From contig JAFGRD010000116.1 of the NCBI GenBank assembly GCA_016935315.1, positions 1 to 64,000 on the forward strand: a DNA stretch of 64,000 nucleotides, given 5' to 3'. Both the position numbers and the translations under genes were made by a program. The notes beneath the pieces are model-generated. The model had not been told where the DNA came from, searched no databases, and worked only from the letters and a program-made list of their open reading frames with translations. The stretch is from Pirellulales bacterium. Lineage in GTDB: Bacteria > Planctomycetota > Planctomycetia > Pirellulales > Thermoguttaceae. This document shows positions 28,204 through 36,303 of the stretch, in pieces; the stretch's first letter is position 1; each line of letters opens with the position of its first letter.

Positions 28204-29928
28204 TCATTTCCTTCCAGCGTTCGCCCCTACCGTGCGCGGCGAGCCGATGACGTGCTCGATCGCGCTGATCAATTGATCCAGGCGGAAGGGCTTGTAGAGC
28301 ACGGCCTGGAGGCCGGCCTGGCGGGCCTTGACGATCGAGTGGCCCGGATCGTAGCCGAAGCCGGTCATCAGCACCAGCGGAACGCGATCCATCACTTCCT
28401 GAAGCTTGAGCATGAACTCGTATCCGGTCATGTCGGGCAGGCGGATGTCGGAGATGATCACGTCGTAGCCGCCGTCGGTAACGCCGCGGACCATGTAGAA
28501 CGCCTCGGCGCCGTCGTGGGCCGTTTCCACCACGCAATGGTAGCGTTCGAGCAAGGCGTGGGCCGCGCTGCGGACGTTCTCGTCGGCGTCGACCACCAAC
28601 AGCCGCCGGCTCTGTAAGTTGGCCTGCTCCTCGAGCTGTTGCGCCTGCGGATGGGCCTGGGCCGGGGCCATCTTCTGGCCCACCGCCTGGATCACCTCCT
28701 TGATGTCCCGGGCGTTGCGCAAGATCCGCTTCAGACGGTCGAAGACCTCCGACTCGTGCCCGATGAAACGCTCCATCACGTGGACCGCGTCGTTGAGGAT
28801 CTCGTCGACCGGCAACGCCACGGCGCTGTGGATGGCCACGCAGCTCTCGACCGCCGTGCTGGCCTTTTCGGCCACCAGCAGCTCGAGCGTGTTCAGCGCC
28901 ACGGCTACGTCGCGGCTGAAGATCTCAAGGAATTGCAGGTCGCTCTCGCCGAACGCCCGGGCCTCGGGGCTTTCGACGTTGAACGTACCGATGACCTCGT
29001 CGTGCAGCACCAGCGGCACCGTCAGAGAACTCTTGGCGTTTTGGGCGCCTTTGAGATAGAGCGGATCCTCGGTAGTGTCTTCACACAGGTAGCTCTTGCC
29101 CGTGGCCGCCACAAACCCGGTCACGCCGTTGTTCTGGGGCAGGGCGTGGAGCGCGCGGACCGCCGCTTCCGGTTCCATGCCCAGCGACAGCAGCGGCTCC
29201 AGGCGGCCGGTCTTCTGATCGAGCAGACGGATCTCGACCACCTCGAAGTGCAGCAGGTCCTTCGTGTAGTGGACGATGTTCGATTTGAGCAGCTCGATCC
29301 GCTCGCTCACCGACATCTCGAACAGCTCGTCCGGCGTCAGGTCGGCCAGCTCCATGCCGGCCTGGTGAATGGCCGCCAGCTTCTGCTGCTGGTGCATCTC
29401 GTGCGTGACGTCGCGAACCGTGACGATCAGGTGCCGCGGCATGCTGCCCGGCTCGCGAACCGGCGCCGCATGCACGTGATAGTAGCGGTTGTCCTCGCTG
29501 CGCAGCGTGGAGTTGGTGCCCTGGCCGGTGGCCAGCGCCGTATGGAACGGGCAGAAGTCGGGGCCGAGGATCTCGGGGCTGCCCAGCACCGAGTAGAAAT
29601 TCGTGCCCGCCACCGTCTCGCAGCCGCTCCATTCACACAAGCGGCCGTTGCTCCAGAGGATGGTGTTGTCGTTGTCCAGCAGCACCACGCCGTCGGGCAT
29701 CCCTTCGAGGATCTGCTCGTTCTGCAGGAGCTGGCCGATCTCCAGGGCTTCTTTGAGGTAGTCCGAGGCGACGAAGACCCCGGCGAACCTTTCCCGGGTC
29801 AACAAGGCCAGGGCTCGCAGCGGGTTCTGAACCACGACGATCTCGTGCGAGCCGGCCGCCTCGGTCAACAGTTGTTCCGCGTTCTCACGGGAATCGCAAA
29901 CCAGAAGGATCTTGGGCTTTTCCGTCAA
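28204..29928 (-). CDS. PAS-GAF-receiver signalling protein with degenerate N-terminal receiver
   Basis: 574 residues. Residues 1-70 look like a receiver (PKILLVCDSRENAEQLL) but the phosphoacceptor region reads VFVASDYL, so it is probably non-functional. A PAS domain (about 75-180: MPDGVVLLDNDNTILWSNGR) is followed by a GAF domain (about 215-360). A bona fide receiver occupies about 450-565, with the acidic pair in VVDADE, phosphoacceptor in ISDIRLPDM, T in LMTGFG and K in YKPF. There is no kinase or DNA-binding domain, so output must be by protein contact. It probably feeds or senses a phosphorelay. The stop overlaps a possible start of the phosphoesterase gene. Confidence 0.88.
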   Translation of the reverse strand: MTEKPKILLVCDSRENAEQLLTEAAGSHEIVVVQNPLRALALLTRERFAGVFVASDYLKEALEIGQLLQNEQILEGMPDGVVLLDNDNTILWSNGRLCEWSGCETVAGTNFYSVLGSPEILGPDFCPFHTALATGQGTNSTLRSEDNRYYHVHAAPVREPGSMPRHLIVTVRDVTHEMHQQQKLAAIHQAGMELADLTPDELFEMSVSERIELLKSNIVHYTKDLLHFEVVEIRLLDQKTGRLEPLLSLGMEPEAAVRALHALPQNNGVTGFVAATGKSYLCEDTTEDPLYLKGAQNAKSSLTVPLVLHDEVIGTFNVESPEARAFGESDLQFLEIFSRDVAVALNTLELLVAEKASTAVESCVAIHSAVALPVDEILNDAVHVMERFIGHESEVFDRLKRILRNARDIKEVIQAVGQKMAPAQAHPQAQQLEEQANLQSRRLLVVDADENVRSAAHALLERYHCVVETAHDGAEAFYMVRGVTDGGYDVIISDIRLPDMTGYEFMLKLQEVMDRVPLVLMTGFGYDPGHSIVKARQAGLQAVLYKPFRLDQLISAIEHVIGSPRTVGANAGRK

Positions 29929-30012
29929 TGTACTCTCCGCCTTCCGCGAACCCGGGCCATCGCATCCCCGCCCCGCCGCCGGCGCATACTATCCACGCCT
30001 ATCCTTGTGCCA

Positions 30013-30041
30013 ATTATAGGACCCCCGTGCGACGCGAACAA
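30013..30041 (-). promoter_or_regulatory. Sigma-70-type promoter for the PAS-GAF-receiver gene
   Basis: On the minus strand TTGTTC (30036-30041) and TATAAT (30013-30018) are separated by 17 bases, and the ATG at 29928 lies about 85 bases downstream. The A/T-rich -10 stands out in a G+C-rich gap. The remainder of the 29929-30456 region shows no gene, only G+C-rich sequence with a GGGGCCCC palindrome near 30143. Confidence 0.5.
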
Positions 30042-30404
30042 CTACCGCGCGGCCGGTCTGTCCCCGTATCTTGCATCGGTCCCGCACGATTTGAACATTG
30101 ACCACGGCTTCCGCCGAAAACCCCGTTTCCCTTGGTTGCCGGGGCCCCGAATGCCACATGGCCGCTACGTCTGTTACAGGCGGAATCGGATTCAGGCAAT
30201 TCGCGATGTGAAATCTAGGGTATGCGATGCGCCGCCCGAATTCCAGCCACTTCGGCCGCGCTGGCCGTGGTTGCATCCAATCCGGCCCGAGTAGGGGGGC
30301 ATGGCCTTTACAGCCCGGTCGCCAATCGGTATCAATGGCGGTATCCCAGGCGCCCACGGCCGGCGCCCACGGACCGGGCGACCGCTACGACAGAACCACC
30401 TTCT

Positions 30405-30461
30405 GCGGAGATCGACGGCCCTCGCGGAGATCAATGGCCTTTGCGGAGATCAATGGATGAC
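30405..30461 (+). repeat. Three tandem 19-bp copies of the start region of the YceH-like gene
   Basis: Units GCGGAGATCGACGGCCCTC (30405-30423), GCGGAGATCAATGGCCTTT (30424-30442) and GCGGAGATCAATGGATGAC (30443-30461). Each carries a GGAG Shine-Dalgarno-like core; the second and third also have an ATG, and the third runs into the real start codon at 30457. Nineteen is not a multiple of three, so the reading frame differs between units. A similar arrangement precedes the kinase gene at 36298. Confidence 0.75.
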
Positions 30462-31248
30462 TGACGAATCGCCCCGCTGGCAGCCGATCGGCGCAATCGA
30501 TCGCCGCGTGATCGGCGTCCTGGCCGAGAAGGCCAAGACGACCCCCGACGCCTATCCGATGTCGCTGAACGCCATTTCCAGCGCCTGCAATCAGAAGAGC
30601 AACCGCGACCCGCTCATGCAGCTCGAACCGGAGGACGTCGAAGAGTCGCTCGAACGGCTTCGCCCGCTGGGGGCGGTCGGCATGATCGAAGGATACGGGC
30701 GGGTCACCAAGTATCGGCATTATCTGTACGAGTGGCTGGCCGTGGACAAGGTCGAGTTGGCCGTGATGGCCGAACTACTTCTGCGGGGGGCCCAGACTGA
30801 GGGCTTGCTGCGCGGCCGGGCCGCACGCATGGAGCCCATCGCCGACCTGACCGCCTTGCGGCCGATCCTTTCGTCGCTAAAAGCGAAGGGGCTGGTGATT
30901 CCCCTGACGCCCGAGGGGCGCGGGCACGTCGTTTCCCACGCCTTGTACCAGCCTCGCGAGCTGGAGCGGATCAAGGCCCAGTACGGGGGTGCCCCCACGG
31001 CGGCCGACGCGGCGGCCGAGCCAACGCCTCGCGCGGCGGCCCCCGCCGGCGAACCCCGCCGTCCCCAGCCCCCGGCCGTCGCCGCATCGTGCGGCATCGA
31101 GGAACAGCGGCTCGCCGCGCTGCGCCACGAGCTCGAGGATCTCCGCTCGCAGGTGGCCGAGTTGCGCAGTGATCAGCAGGAACTCGCCGAGCAAGTCCGC
31201 CAGAACGAAGCGGAGCTGCAGCGGCTTCGGGACGCCTTGGGCGGCTGA
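30457..31248 (+). CDS. YceH/DUF480 family protein
   Basis: 263 residues from ATG 30457, with GGAG nine bases upstream. Residues about 8-185 match the DUF480 (YceH) tandem winged-helix family: DRRVIGVLAEKAKTTPDAYPMSLNAISSACNQKSNRDP, then ELAVMAELLLRGAQTEGLLRGRAARM. After a linker rich in A and P, the C-terminus (about 215-263) is a coiled coil (LAALRHELEDLRSQVAELRSDQQELAEQV). Molecular function is not established; the winged helices suggest nucleic-acid binding. ackA follows 36 bases downstream in the same direction. Confidence 0.9.
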   Translation: MTDESPRWQPIGAIDRRVIGVLAEKAKTTPDAYPMSLNAISSACNQKSNRDPLMQLEPEDVEESLERLRPLGAVGMIEGYGRVTKYRHYLYEWLAVDKVELAVMAELLLRGAQTEGLLRGRAARMEPIADLTALRPILSSLKAKGLVIPLTPEGRGHVVSHALYQPRELERIKAQYGGAPTAADAAAEPTPRAAAPAGEPRRPQPPAVAASCGIEEQRLAALRHELEDLRSQVAELRSDQQELAEQVRQNEAELQRLRDALGG

Positions 31249-31284
31249 TCGCCGGGGGGGAGCAGCAGACGAAAGGAGAGCCGG

Positions 31285-32484
31285 GTGAGCATCCTGGTGA
31301 TCAACGCGGGCTCGAGCAGCGTGAAGTTCGGGCAGTTCGATTTCGAGTCGCTCGAACCGACCGCCCGCGGATTGCTCGATTGGGCCGGGCAGGCCCGCCG
31401 CGCGGTCGTCACACTCACACCGGCCGACGGCCCCGCCGTGCGCGCCGAGGTCGACGTGCCCGACTACCGCGCCGGCGTGATTGCGGCCCTGCGGATGCTC
31501 CGCGAGTCGAAGCTGGTCGGCGACGCGGCGGGCATCCGCGTGGTCGGTCACCGGCTGATCCACGGCGGCGAGGAGATTCGCCGCCCGGTACGGATCGACG
31601 CGGCGATGAAAGAGACGATCGCCCGCTACAAACACCTGGCGCCGTTGCACGTCCCGGCCGGTTTGGAGGCCATCGCGGCCACGGAATCGGCGTTGCCGGG
31701 CGTGCTTCAGGTGGGGCTGTTCGACACGGCCTTTTTCGCCGACATCCCGCCCAGCGCCTATCTCTATCCGGTTCCGTACGCGTGGTACGAGGATTGGGGG
31801 ATTCGCCGCTACGGGTTCCACGGGACCAGCCACGCCTACTGCACCGATCGGGCGACGGAGATGCTCGATCGCGCTCGGGCCGGGCTGCGGCTGGTGATCT
31901 GCCACCTCGGCCAGGGCGGTTCGGCCACTGCCGTCCGCGACGGTGTGGCGGTTACCAACACCATGGGCTTCACGCCTTTGGAAGGGTTCATGATGGGCAG
32001 CCGCTGCGGCACGGTCGATCCGGGTATTCTGCTGTACGTGATGCGCGAAAAGGGCCTTTCCTTCGGGGAGCTCGACGAGGTGCTGCACCACCGCTCGGGA
32101 CTGCTGGGACTGTCGGGCCTCTCGGCGGATTTCCGCCGCGTCGAGACGGCCGCCGCCGAAGGCCACCGCCGCGCGCAGCTCGCCTTGGACGTCTACGCCT
32201 ATCGCGTCAAGACGATGATCGGGGCCCTGGCCGTCACGCTCGCCGGAATCGACGCGCTGGTCTTCACCGGCGGCATCGGCGAAAACTCCGCCTGGCTCCG
32301 GGCGGAAGTGTGTCGGGGGCTGGAGTGCCTGGGGGTCCGGCTCGACGAGCAGCGCAACGCCGCGTGCCGACCCGACGCGGACGTGGCCGCCGCCGACTCG
32401 CCGGCCCGCGTGCTGGTCATCCATACTCGCGAAGACCTGATGATCGCCCGGGAAAGCCGCCGGCTGGCGCTGGAGAGTCCATAG
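31285..32484 (+). CDS. ackA: Acetate kinase
   Basis: Interconverts acetyl phosphate plus ADP with acetate plus ATP. 399 residues from GTG 31285, with AAAGGAG upstream. Family signatures are intact: VINAGSSSVKF at the N-terminus, the HRLIHGG substrate motif, FDTAFF, YGFHGTSHAY, ICHLGQGGSATAV and FTGGIGENS. No phosphotransacetylase gene is adjacent. Acetyl phosphate can also phosphorylate response regulators, which is of interest given the receiver genes 2 kb downstream, but a link is only inference. Confidence 0.95.
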   Translation: MSILVINAGSSSVKFGQFDFESLEPTARGLLDWAGQARRAVVTLTPADGPAVRAEVDVPDYRAGVIAALRMLRESKLVGDAAGIRVVGHRLIHGGEEIRRPVRIDAAMKETIARYKHLAPLHVPAGLEAIAATESALPGVLQVGLFDTAFFADIPPSAYLYPVPYAWYEDWGIRRYGFHGTSHAYCTDRATEMLDRARAGLRLVICHLGQGGSATAVRDGVAVTNTMGFTPLEGFMMGSRCGTVDPGILLYVMREKGLSFGELDEVLHHRSGLLGLSGLSADFRRVETAAAEGHRRAQLALDVYAYRVKTMIGALAVTLAGIDALVFTGGIGENSAWLRAEVCRGLECLGVRLDEQRNAACRPDADVAAADSPARVLVIHTREDLMIARESRRLALESP

Positions 32485-32639
32485 GCGCCCGGCCCCGCGG
32501 CCCCGTGCCCAAACGACGGCCGATCGGTTATCATATCCGGTTCGTCTCCGTGCCCGGAGGCCGGAGAATCGCCGCGCGGCGGACCACCACGGTGGTGACC
32601 GGCAAAGAGACAGTGGCGGCCAACAAGGAGCCAGATGCG

Positions 32640-33596
32640 ATGCGAATCGTCGTGCTCGACGGCTACACACTCAATCCCGGCGATCTGAGCTGGGATGACC
32701 TGCGGGCTTTGGGGGCCTGCGACATCTACCCGCGGACGCCGCCCCACGAGGTCGTGCCACGTGCGAAAGATGCCGAAATCGTGCTGACCAACAAGGCCGT
32801 CGTCTCGCGAGAGGTGATCGAGCAGTTGCCGAAGCTGAGATACGTCGGCGTGCTGGCCACCGGGTACAACGTCGTCGACACGGATGCGGCACGCGAGCGA
32901 GGTATCCTGGTCGTCAACGTGCCGACCTACGGCACCAGCTCGGTGGCCCAGATGGTCTTCGCCCACCTGCTGAACCTCGCGCAGCACGTCGGACACCATG
33001 CCCAAACGGTCGCCCAGGGCCGTTGGGCCGCCAGCGAAGAGTGGTGCTATTGGGACTATCCGCTGGTGGAGCTGGCCGGGCTGACGATGGGGCTGGTCGG
33101 CTTCGGGCGGATCGGCCAGGCAACCGCACGACTGGCGCTGGCGTTCGGCATGCGCGTCCTCGCCTGCGATGCGGTCGCGCCGTCGGCCGTTCCCGACGGC
33201 GTGGAGATCGTCGACCTCGATACGCTGCTGCGCCGAAGCGACGTGATCAGCCTGCACTGCCCGCTGACGCCGGAGACTCGGGCGTTGGTCAACGCAGCCC
33301 GGCTGGAGCTGGTCAAGCCGACGGCGGTTCTGATCAACACCAGCCGCGGGCCGTTGCTCCAAGAGCAGGCCCTGGCCGACGCCTTGAACTCGGGCCGTCT
33401 GGCGGCCGCCGCCTTGGACGTGCTGTCGACCGAGCCGCCCGCCGCCGACAACCCCCTGCTGACGGCCAAGAACTGCTTCATCACGCCCCATATCGCCTGG
33501 GCCACCAGGGAGGCCAGGCAGCGGCTGTTGGGTGCGGTGGTCGAGAACGTCAAGGCGTTTCTCGACGGTCGGCCGCAAAACGTGGTAAATCGGTAG
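32640..33596 (+). CDS. D-2-hydroxyacid dehydrogenase (hydroxypyruvate/glycerate type)
   Basis: 318 residues from ATG 32640, with AAGGAG nine bases upstream. The substrate half is followed by a Rossmann fold with GLVGFGRIGQATARLAL, the active-site arginine in NTSRGPLL, glutamate in STEPP, and histidine in ITPHIAW. These features define the NAD(P)-linked D-2-hydroxyacid dehydrogenases; glycerate dehydrogenase/hydroxypyruvate reductase is the closest likely role, but substrate cannot be fixed by sequence. It converges on the signalling cluster that ends at 33634. Confidence 0.92.
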   Translation: MRIVVLDGYTLNPGDLSWDDLRALGACDIYPRTPPHEVVPRAKDAEIVLTNKAVVSREVIEQLPKLRYVGVLATGYNVVDTDAARERGILVVNVPTYGTSSVAQMVFAHLLNLAQHVGHHAQTVAQGRWAASEEWCYWDYPLVELAGLTMGLVGFGRIGQATARLALAFGMRVLACDAVAPSAVPDGVEIVDLDTLLRRSDVISLHCPLTPETRALVNAARLELVKPTAVLINTSRGPLLQEQALADALNSGRLAAAALDVLSTEPPAADNPLLTAKNCFITPHIAWATREARQRLLGAVVENVKAFLDGRPQNVVNR

Positions 33597-33633
33597 CGGC
33601 GGCCGGCGGCGATCGTGGGACGTTCGGCGGCCC

Positions 33634-34122
33634 TTACTGGCTCGTGCGAACCGTATCCGGGGGCGGGCCCACGCATCGACCGGGCGGGGGACAATTCAGA
33701 TCCAGCCAATAGGTGACGATGCGTCGCATGACCTCGACCAGCTCGGCAAATTCCATCGGCTTCTGGATGAAGCTGTGGGCACCCAGGCGGTAGGCATCCG
33801 CCACCTCCGGTTGCTCGGCGGACGATGTCAGGATGACCACCGGCGGCAGACTGGGAGGCTCGCCGCTGCGGACGCGCCGCAAAACTTGCAGCAGTTGCAG
33901 CCCGTCCATGGCCGGCATCTTCAGGTCCAGCAGGATCAAGTGCGGCGCATCGGCCGGATCGCGCCCGGCGTGGGACCCCGTGGCAAACAAGTAGTCGATC
34001 ACCCCCCTGCCGTCGCGGACCACCTCGAGGTGGCACTTTGACGGGACCTGTTCCAGCGCGCGGCGGATCAGCACGGCGTGCGCGGGATCGTCTTCAGCCA
34101 GCAGAACCGTTTTTTGCCCCAT
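33634..34122 (-). CDS. Single-domain response regulator (Rcp1-like)
   Basis: 162 residues, starting behind AAGGAGGAG. A stand-alone receiver: acidic pair in LLAEDDPAHAVLIRRAL, phosphoacceptor in ILLDLKMPAMDG, hydroxyl residue in VILTSSAE, lysine in SFIQKPMEF. The extended beta3 loop and ending (VMRRIVTYWLDLN) are typical of the Rcp1 subfamily that partners phytochrome-like kinases. No output domain, so it acts by docking or as a phosphate sink. It is the last of three leftward signalling genes. The short leader contains several GGA triplets, including the Shine-Dalgarno. Confidence 0.93.
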   Translation of the reverse strand: MGQKTVLLAEDDPAHAVLIRRALEQVPSKCHLEVVRDGRGVIDYLFATGSHAGRDPADAPHLILLDLKMPAMDGLQLLQVLRRVRSGEPPSLPPVVILTSSAEQPEVADAYRLGAHSFIQKPMEFAELVEVMRRIVTYWLDLNCPPPGRCVGPPPDTVRTSQ

Positions 34123-34225
34123 TCGGCTCCTCCTTGGCCCTCATCATACGCGAAATCCGCCATGTTCCGCAACATGCCGAACGACGGCACGCGGTCCAAG
34201 CCGGGCCTTTGCGCGATATGGCGAG

Positions 34226-34861
34226 TCAGACCGTCGGTTCCACGATCGACGCGGGCACGCGGCAGTCGCTGCTCCAGAAAGTGGCAATCCGCGAAACCGA
34301 ATCGCGAAACTCCTGGAAGTGCGGCGATTTGCGCACAAATGCGTTGGCCCCCGCCCGCAGACAATCGGCCACCAGCGCCTCGTGTTTCACGCCGCTGAGG
34401 ACCACCACGGGCAGCATTCGCAGCCTGTAGCTGGCGCGAACGCGTCGCAGCACCTCCAAGCCTGGCATGTCCGGAAGATTCAAGTCCAGCAGAATCAGGC
34501 GAGGGGGTACCGAGGCGCGCCGATGCGAACCGTTGACCCCGAGCACGTCAATGGCCGCCGTACCTGTCGGGGCGATGGTCACCTCGGGCAACCGGCAATC
34601 CGACAGGATTCGGTGAATCAGATCGGCGTGGTCCGGGTCGTCTTCCACGACGAGGACCGGAAAGGCCCCGGCAGCCGGCGGAGAGTTGCCGAGCGAGGTC
34701 AGGTCCGTTTCCTCGCGCAAAACCTCCTCCCGCCAAACACGGATCTCCTTCGGGGCGTCGATACCAAGCTTCACCCGCTGCCTGCGAATGGAGAGGACCT
34801 TGACACGGATGTCCGGACCGATCCGGACGACCGTATCGCAGTCGCGCGATAGAACCAACAT
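34226..34861 (-). CDS. CsrA-receiver fusion: mRNA-binding regulator joined to a response-regulator receiver
   Basis: 211 residues from ATG 34861, behind AAGGAGG seven bases upstream. Residues 1-50 are a complete CsrA domain: MLVLSRDCDTVVRIGPDI, VKLGIDAPKEI and WREEV, with the RNA-contact residues L4, R6 and R44 present (position 43, usually H, is W). A 16-residue linker leads to a full receiver (about 67-185) with acidic pair D74/D75, phosphoacceptor D126, S156 and K178. CsrA proteins are usually 55-75 residues and act as dimers binding GGA hairpins to block translation; here dimerisation or RNA binding could be phosphorylation-dependent. It lies between a histidine kinase gene (upstream) and a lone receiver gene (downstream). 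I know of no characterised protein with this architecture, but could not search. Confidence 0.9.
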   Translation of the reverse strand: MLVLSRDCDTVVRIGPDIRVKVLSIRRQRVKLGIDAPKEIRVWREEVLREETDLTSLGNSPPAAGAFPVLVVEDDPDHADLIHRILSDCRLPEVTIAPTGTAAIDVLGVNGSHRRASVPPRLILLDLNLPDMPGLEVLRRVRASYRLRMLPVVVLSGVKHEALVADCLRAGANAFVRKSPHFQEFRDSVSRIATFWSSDCRVPASIVEPTV

Positions 34862-35170
34862 GCCTGCCCTCCTTGGTTCTAGGATCCCAGCCGCTCCGTT
34901 GGGCGTCCGGCTTAAGCAGACCACAGTCGGACCAACCGGGACGTGCGTCAGTCGATTTTCGGGAACATCCGGCGAGACCGTAGTTGCCGCAAGAAAGCCG
35001 GGATTACCACGGTTTACAGCCCCCGCCAATCGTAGTTGTAGCAAACGGGGCCCCGCAACTCAAGGGGAGACGGCATAAAGTGCTGCGTTTTTTGGACGCG
35101 ACGAATGCACCAATAGGGGGGCCACCGGCGTATGAGACCGTTGCCTGTCCGAGAATCGCCCGACAACGGG
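34862..35170 (-). promoter_or_regulatory. 309-base leader between kinase and CsrA-receiver genes
   Basis: No gene seen. Read toward the CsrA-receiver start it contains several GGA triplets (CCGGATG, CCGGACG, AACGGAG, GGGATCC and the Shine-Dalgarno AAGGAGG), the core of CsrA-binding sites, so autoregulation is possible. In G+C-rich DNA such triplets are frequent, so this is suggestive only. A run GCGTTTTTTGG sits at about 35085. Confidence 0.3.
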
Positions 35171-36298
35171 TCACGCGATTGGCGGATCGGCGAGCGGATC
35201 GGCGAGCGTGAAGAAAAATGTTGTGCCGCAGTCCGGTTTCGATTCCACCCAGATCGCCCCCCCGTGCCGCTCGACGATTTTCTTGCACACCGCCAGCCCG
35301 ATCCCGCTGCCCGGATACGCCTTGCCGTGCAGCCGTTCGAAGACCTTGAAGACCCGCTCGAAGTCCCCCGGATCGATGCCGATCCCGTTGTCCTGCAAGG
35401 CGAACTGCCAGCGGTCGTCCACTCGGGTGGCGGAAAGACGAAGCAGCGGCTCCGACGGGCCACGGAATTTGATCGCGTTGCCGATCAGATTCTGAAACAA
35501 CTGGACCAGCAGGGCATGGTTTCCGGCCACTTCGGGCAGGGACCCCACCTCGAATTGCGCCCGACTCTCCTGGATGGCCACTTCCAGGTTGGCCTTTGCC
35601 TGGACCAGGACCGATTCAAGGTCGACCGGCCGAAACGGCTCTTCGGACCGCCCGGCGCGGGCATAGTCCAGCAACCCCTCGATCAGGCCGTTGATCCGTT
35701 CCACACCGCCGACGATATGGTCGAGATACTCGCTCGACTCGCCAGGCAACTGCCCCGCGCACGCCTCCTGAAGAAGCTGGCAGTAGCCCGAAATGGTCAG
35801 CAACGGCGAACGCATATCGTGGGCGACGACCGACGCGAAATCATCGAGTTCCCGGTTGGATCGGGCCAAATCCTGCGCGCGTCGGGCCACGGCGTCTTCC
35901 ACGTCGTCGGCGTACAGATCGACGCGCTGCTGGTATGCCCGGTTGACGTGCTTTAGCAGCTCGCTTCGATCGCCCAGCCTCTCGATGCAGGCAAACGCGC
36001 CGAGACTGGTCGCCTCGTTCCGCGAGTCGTGGGAAGGGTCGCTGGTGTAGATGACCATGCGGAGATCGGCATCGAGGCTGCGCATCTTCTGCAGAAGCTG
36101 GTTTCCACGGGCGTTGGGCAGCCGCGAACCGACCACGGCGACCGAGAAGGTGCTCTGCCGCACCAGCCCGAGCGCCTCGCTCGCCGTGCCGCAGCCGGTC
36201 GCCTCGAACCCCTCCTCGTGGAGCCAGCCACAGACTAACTGCCGTTGCGCGTCATCGCCTTCGACGACCAACACTCGCGAGAACTGCTCGGCGACCAT
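35171..36298 (-). CDS. Soluble histidine kinase with degenerate N-terminal receiver
   Basis: 375 residues from ATG 36298, with AAGGGCAGGGG upstream. Residues 1-120 have the receiver fold (RVLVVEGDDAQRQLVCGWL) but the phosphoacceptor aspartate is replaced (VAVVGSRLP, where LLDLRLP is usual) and the late lysine is arginine (CIERLG), making a pseudo-receiver. A short coil leads to HisKA with the histidine in VVAHDMRSPL, then HATPase with NLIGNAIKF, DNGIGIDP and GSGIGLAV, all intact. No membrane segment. It heads the kinase / CsrA-receiver / receiver cluster and is the natural phosphodonor for both. The end of the gene contains a duplicated 12-mer giving LADPLADPP. Confidence 0.92.
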   Translation of the reverse strand: MVAEQFSRVLVVEGDDAQRQLVCGWLHEEGFEATGCGTASEALGLVRQSTFSVAVVGSRLPNARGNQLLQKMRSLDADLRMVIYTSDPSHDSRNEATSLGAFACIERLGDRSELLKHVNRAYQQRVDLYADDVEDAVARRAQDLARSNRELDDFASVVAHDMRSPLLTISGYCQLLQEACAGQLPGESSEYLDHIVGGVERINGLIEGLLDYARAGRSEEPFRPVDLESVLVQAKANLEVAIQESRAQFEVGSLPEVAGNHALLVQLFQNLIGNAIKFRGPSEPLLRLSATRVDDRWQFALQDNGIGIDPGDFERVFKVFERLHGKAYPGSGIGLAVCKKIVERHGGAIWVESKPDCGTTFFFTLADPLADPPIA

Positions 36299-36303
36299 GG
36301 CCC

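Noticed and set aside
29989-30357. Minus-strand open frame upstream of the PAS-GAF-receiver gene
   Set aside because: It lies across that gene's promoter, has no ribosome-binding site and a translation without recognisable features.
30405-30461. Tandem repeats considered as a CRISPR array
   Set aside because: Units are 19 bases with no spacers, there are only three, and no cas genes are present in the window.
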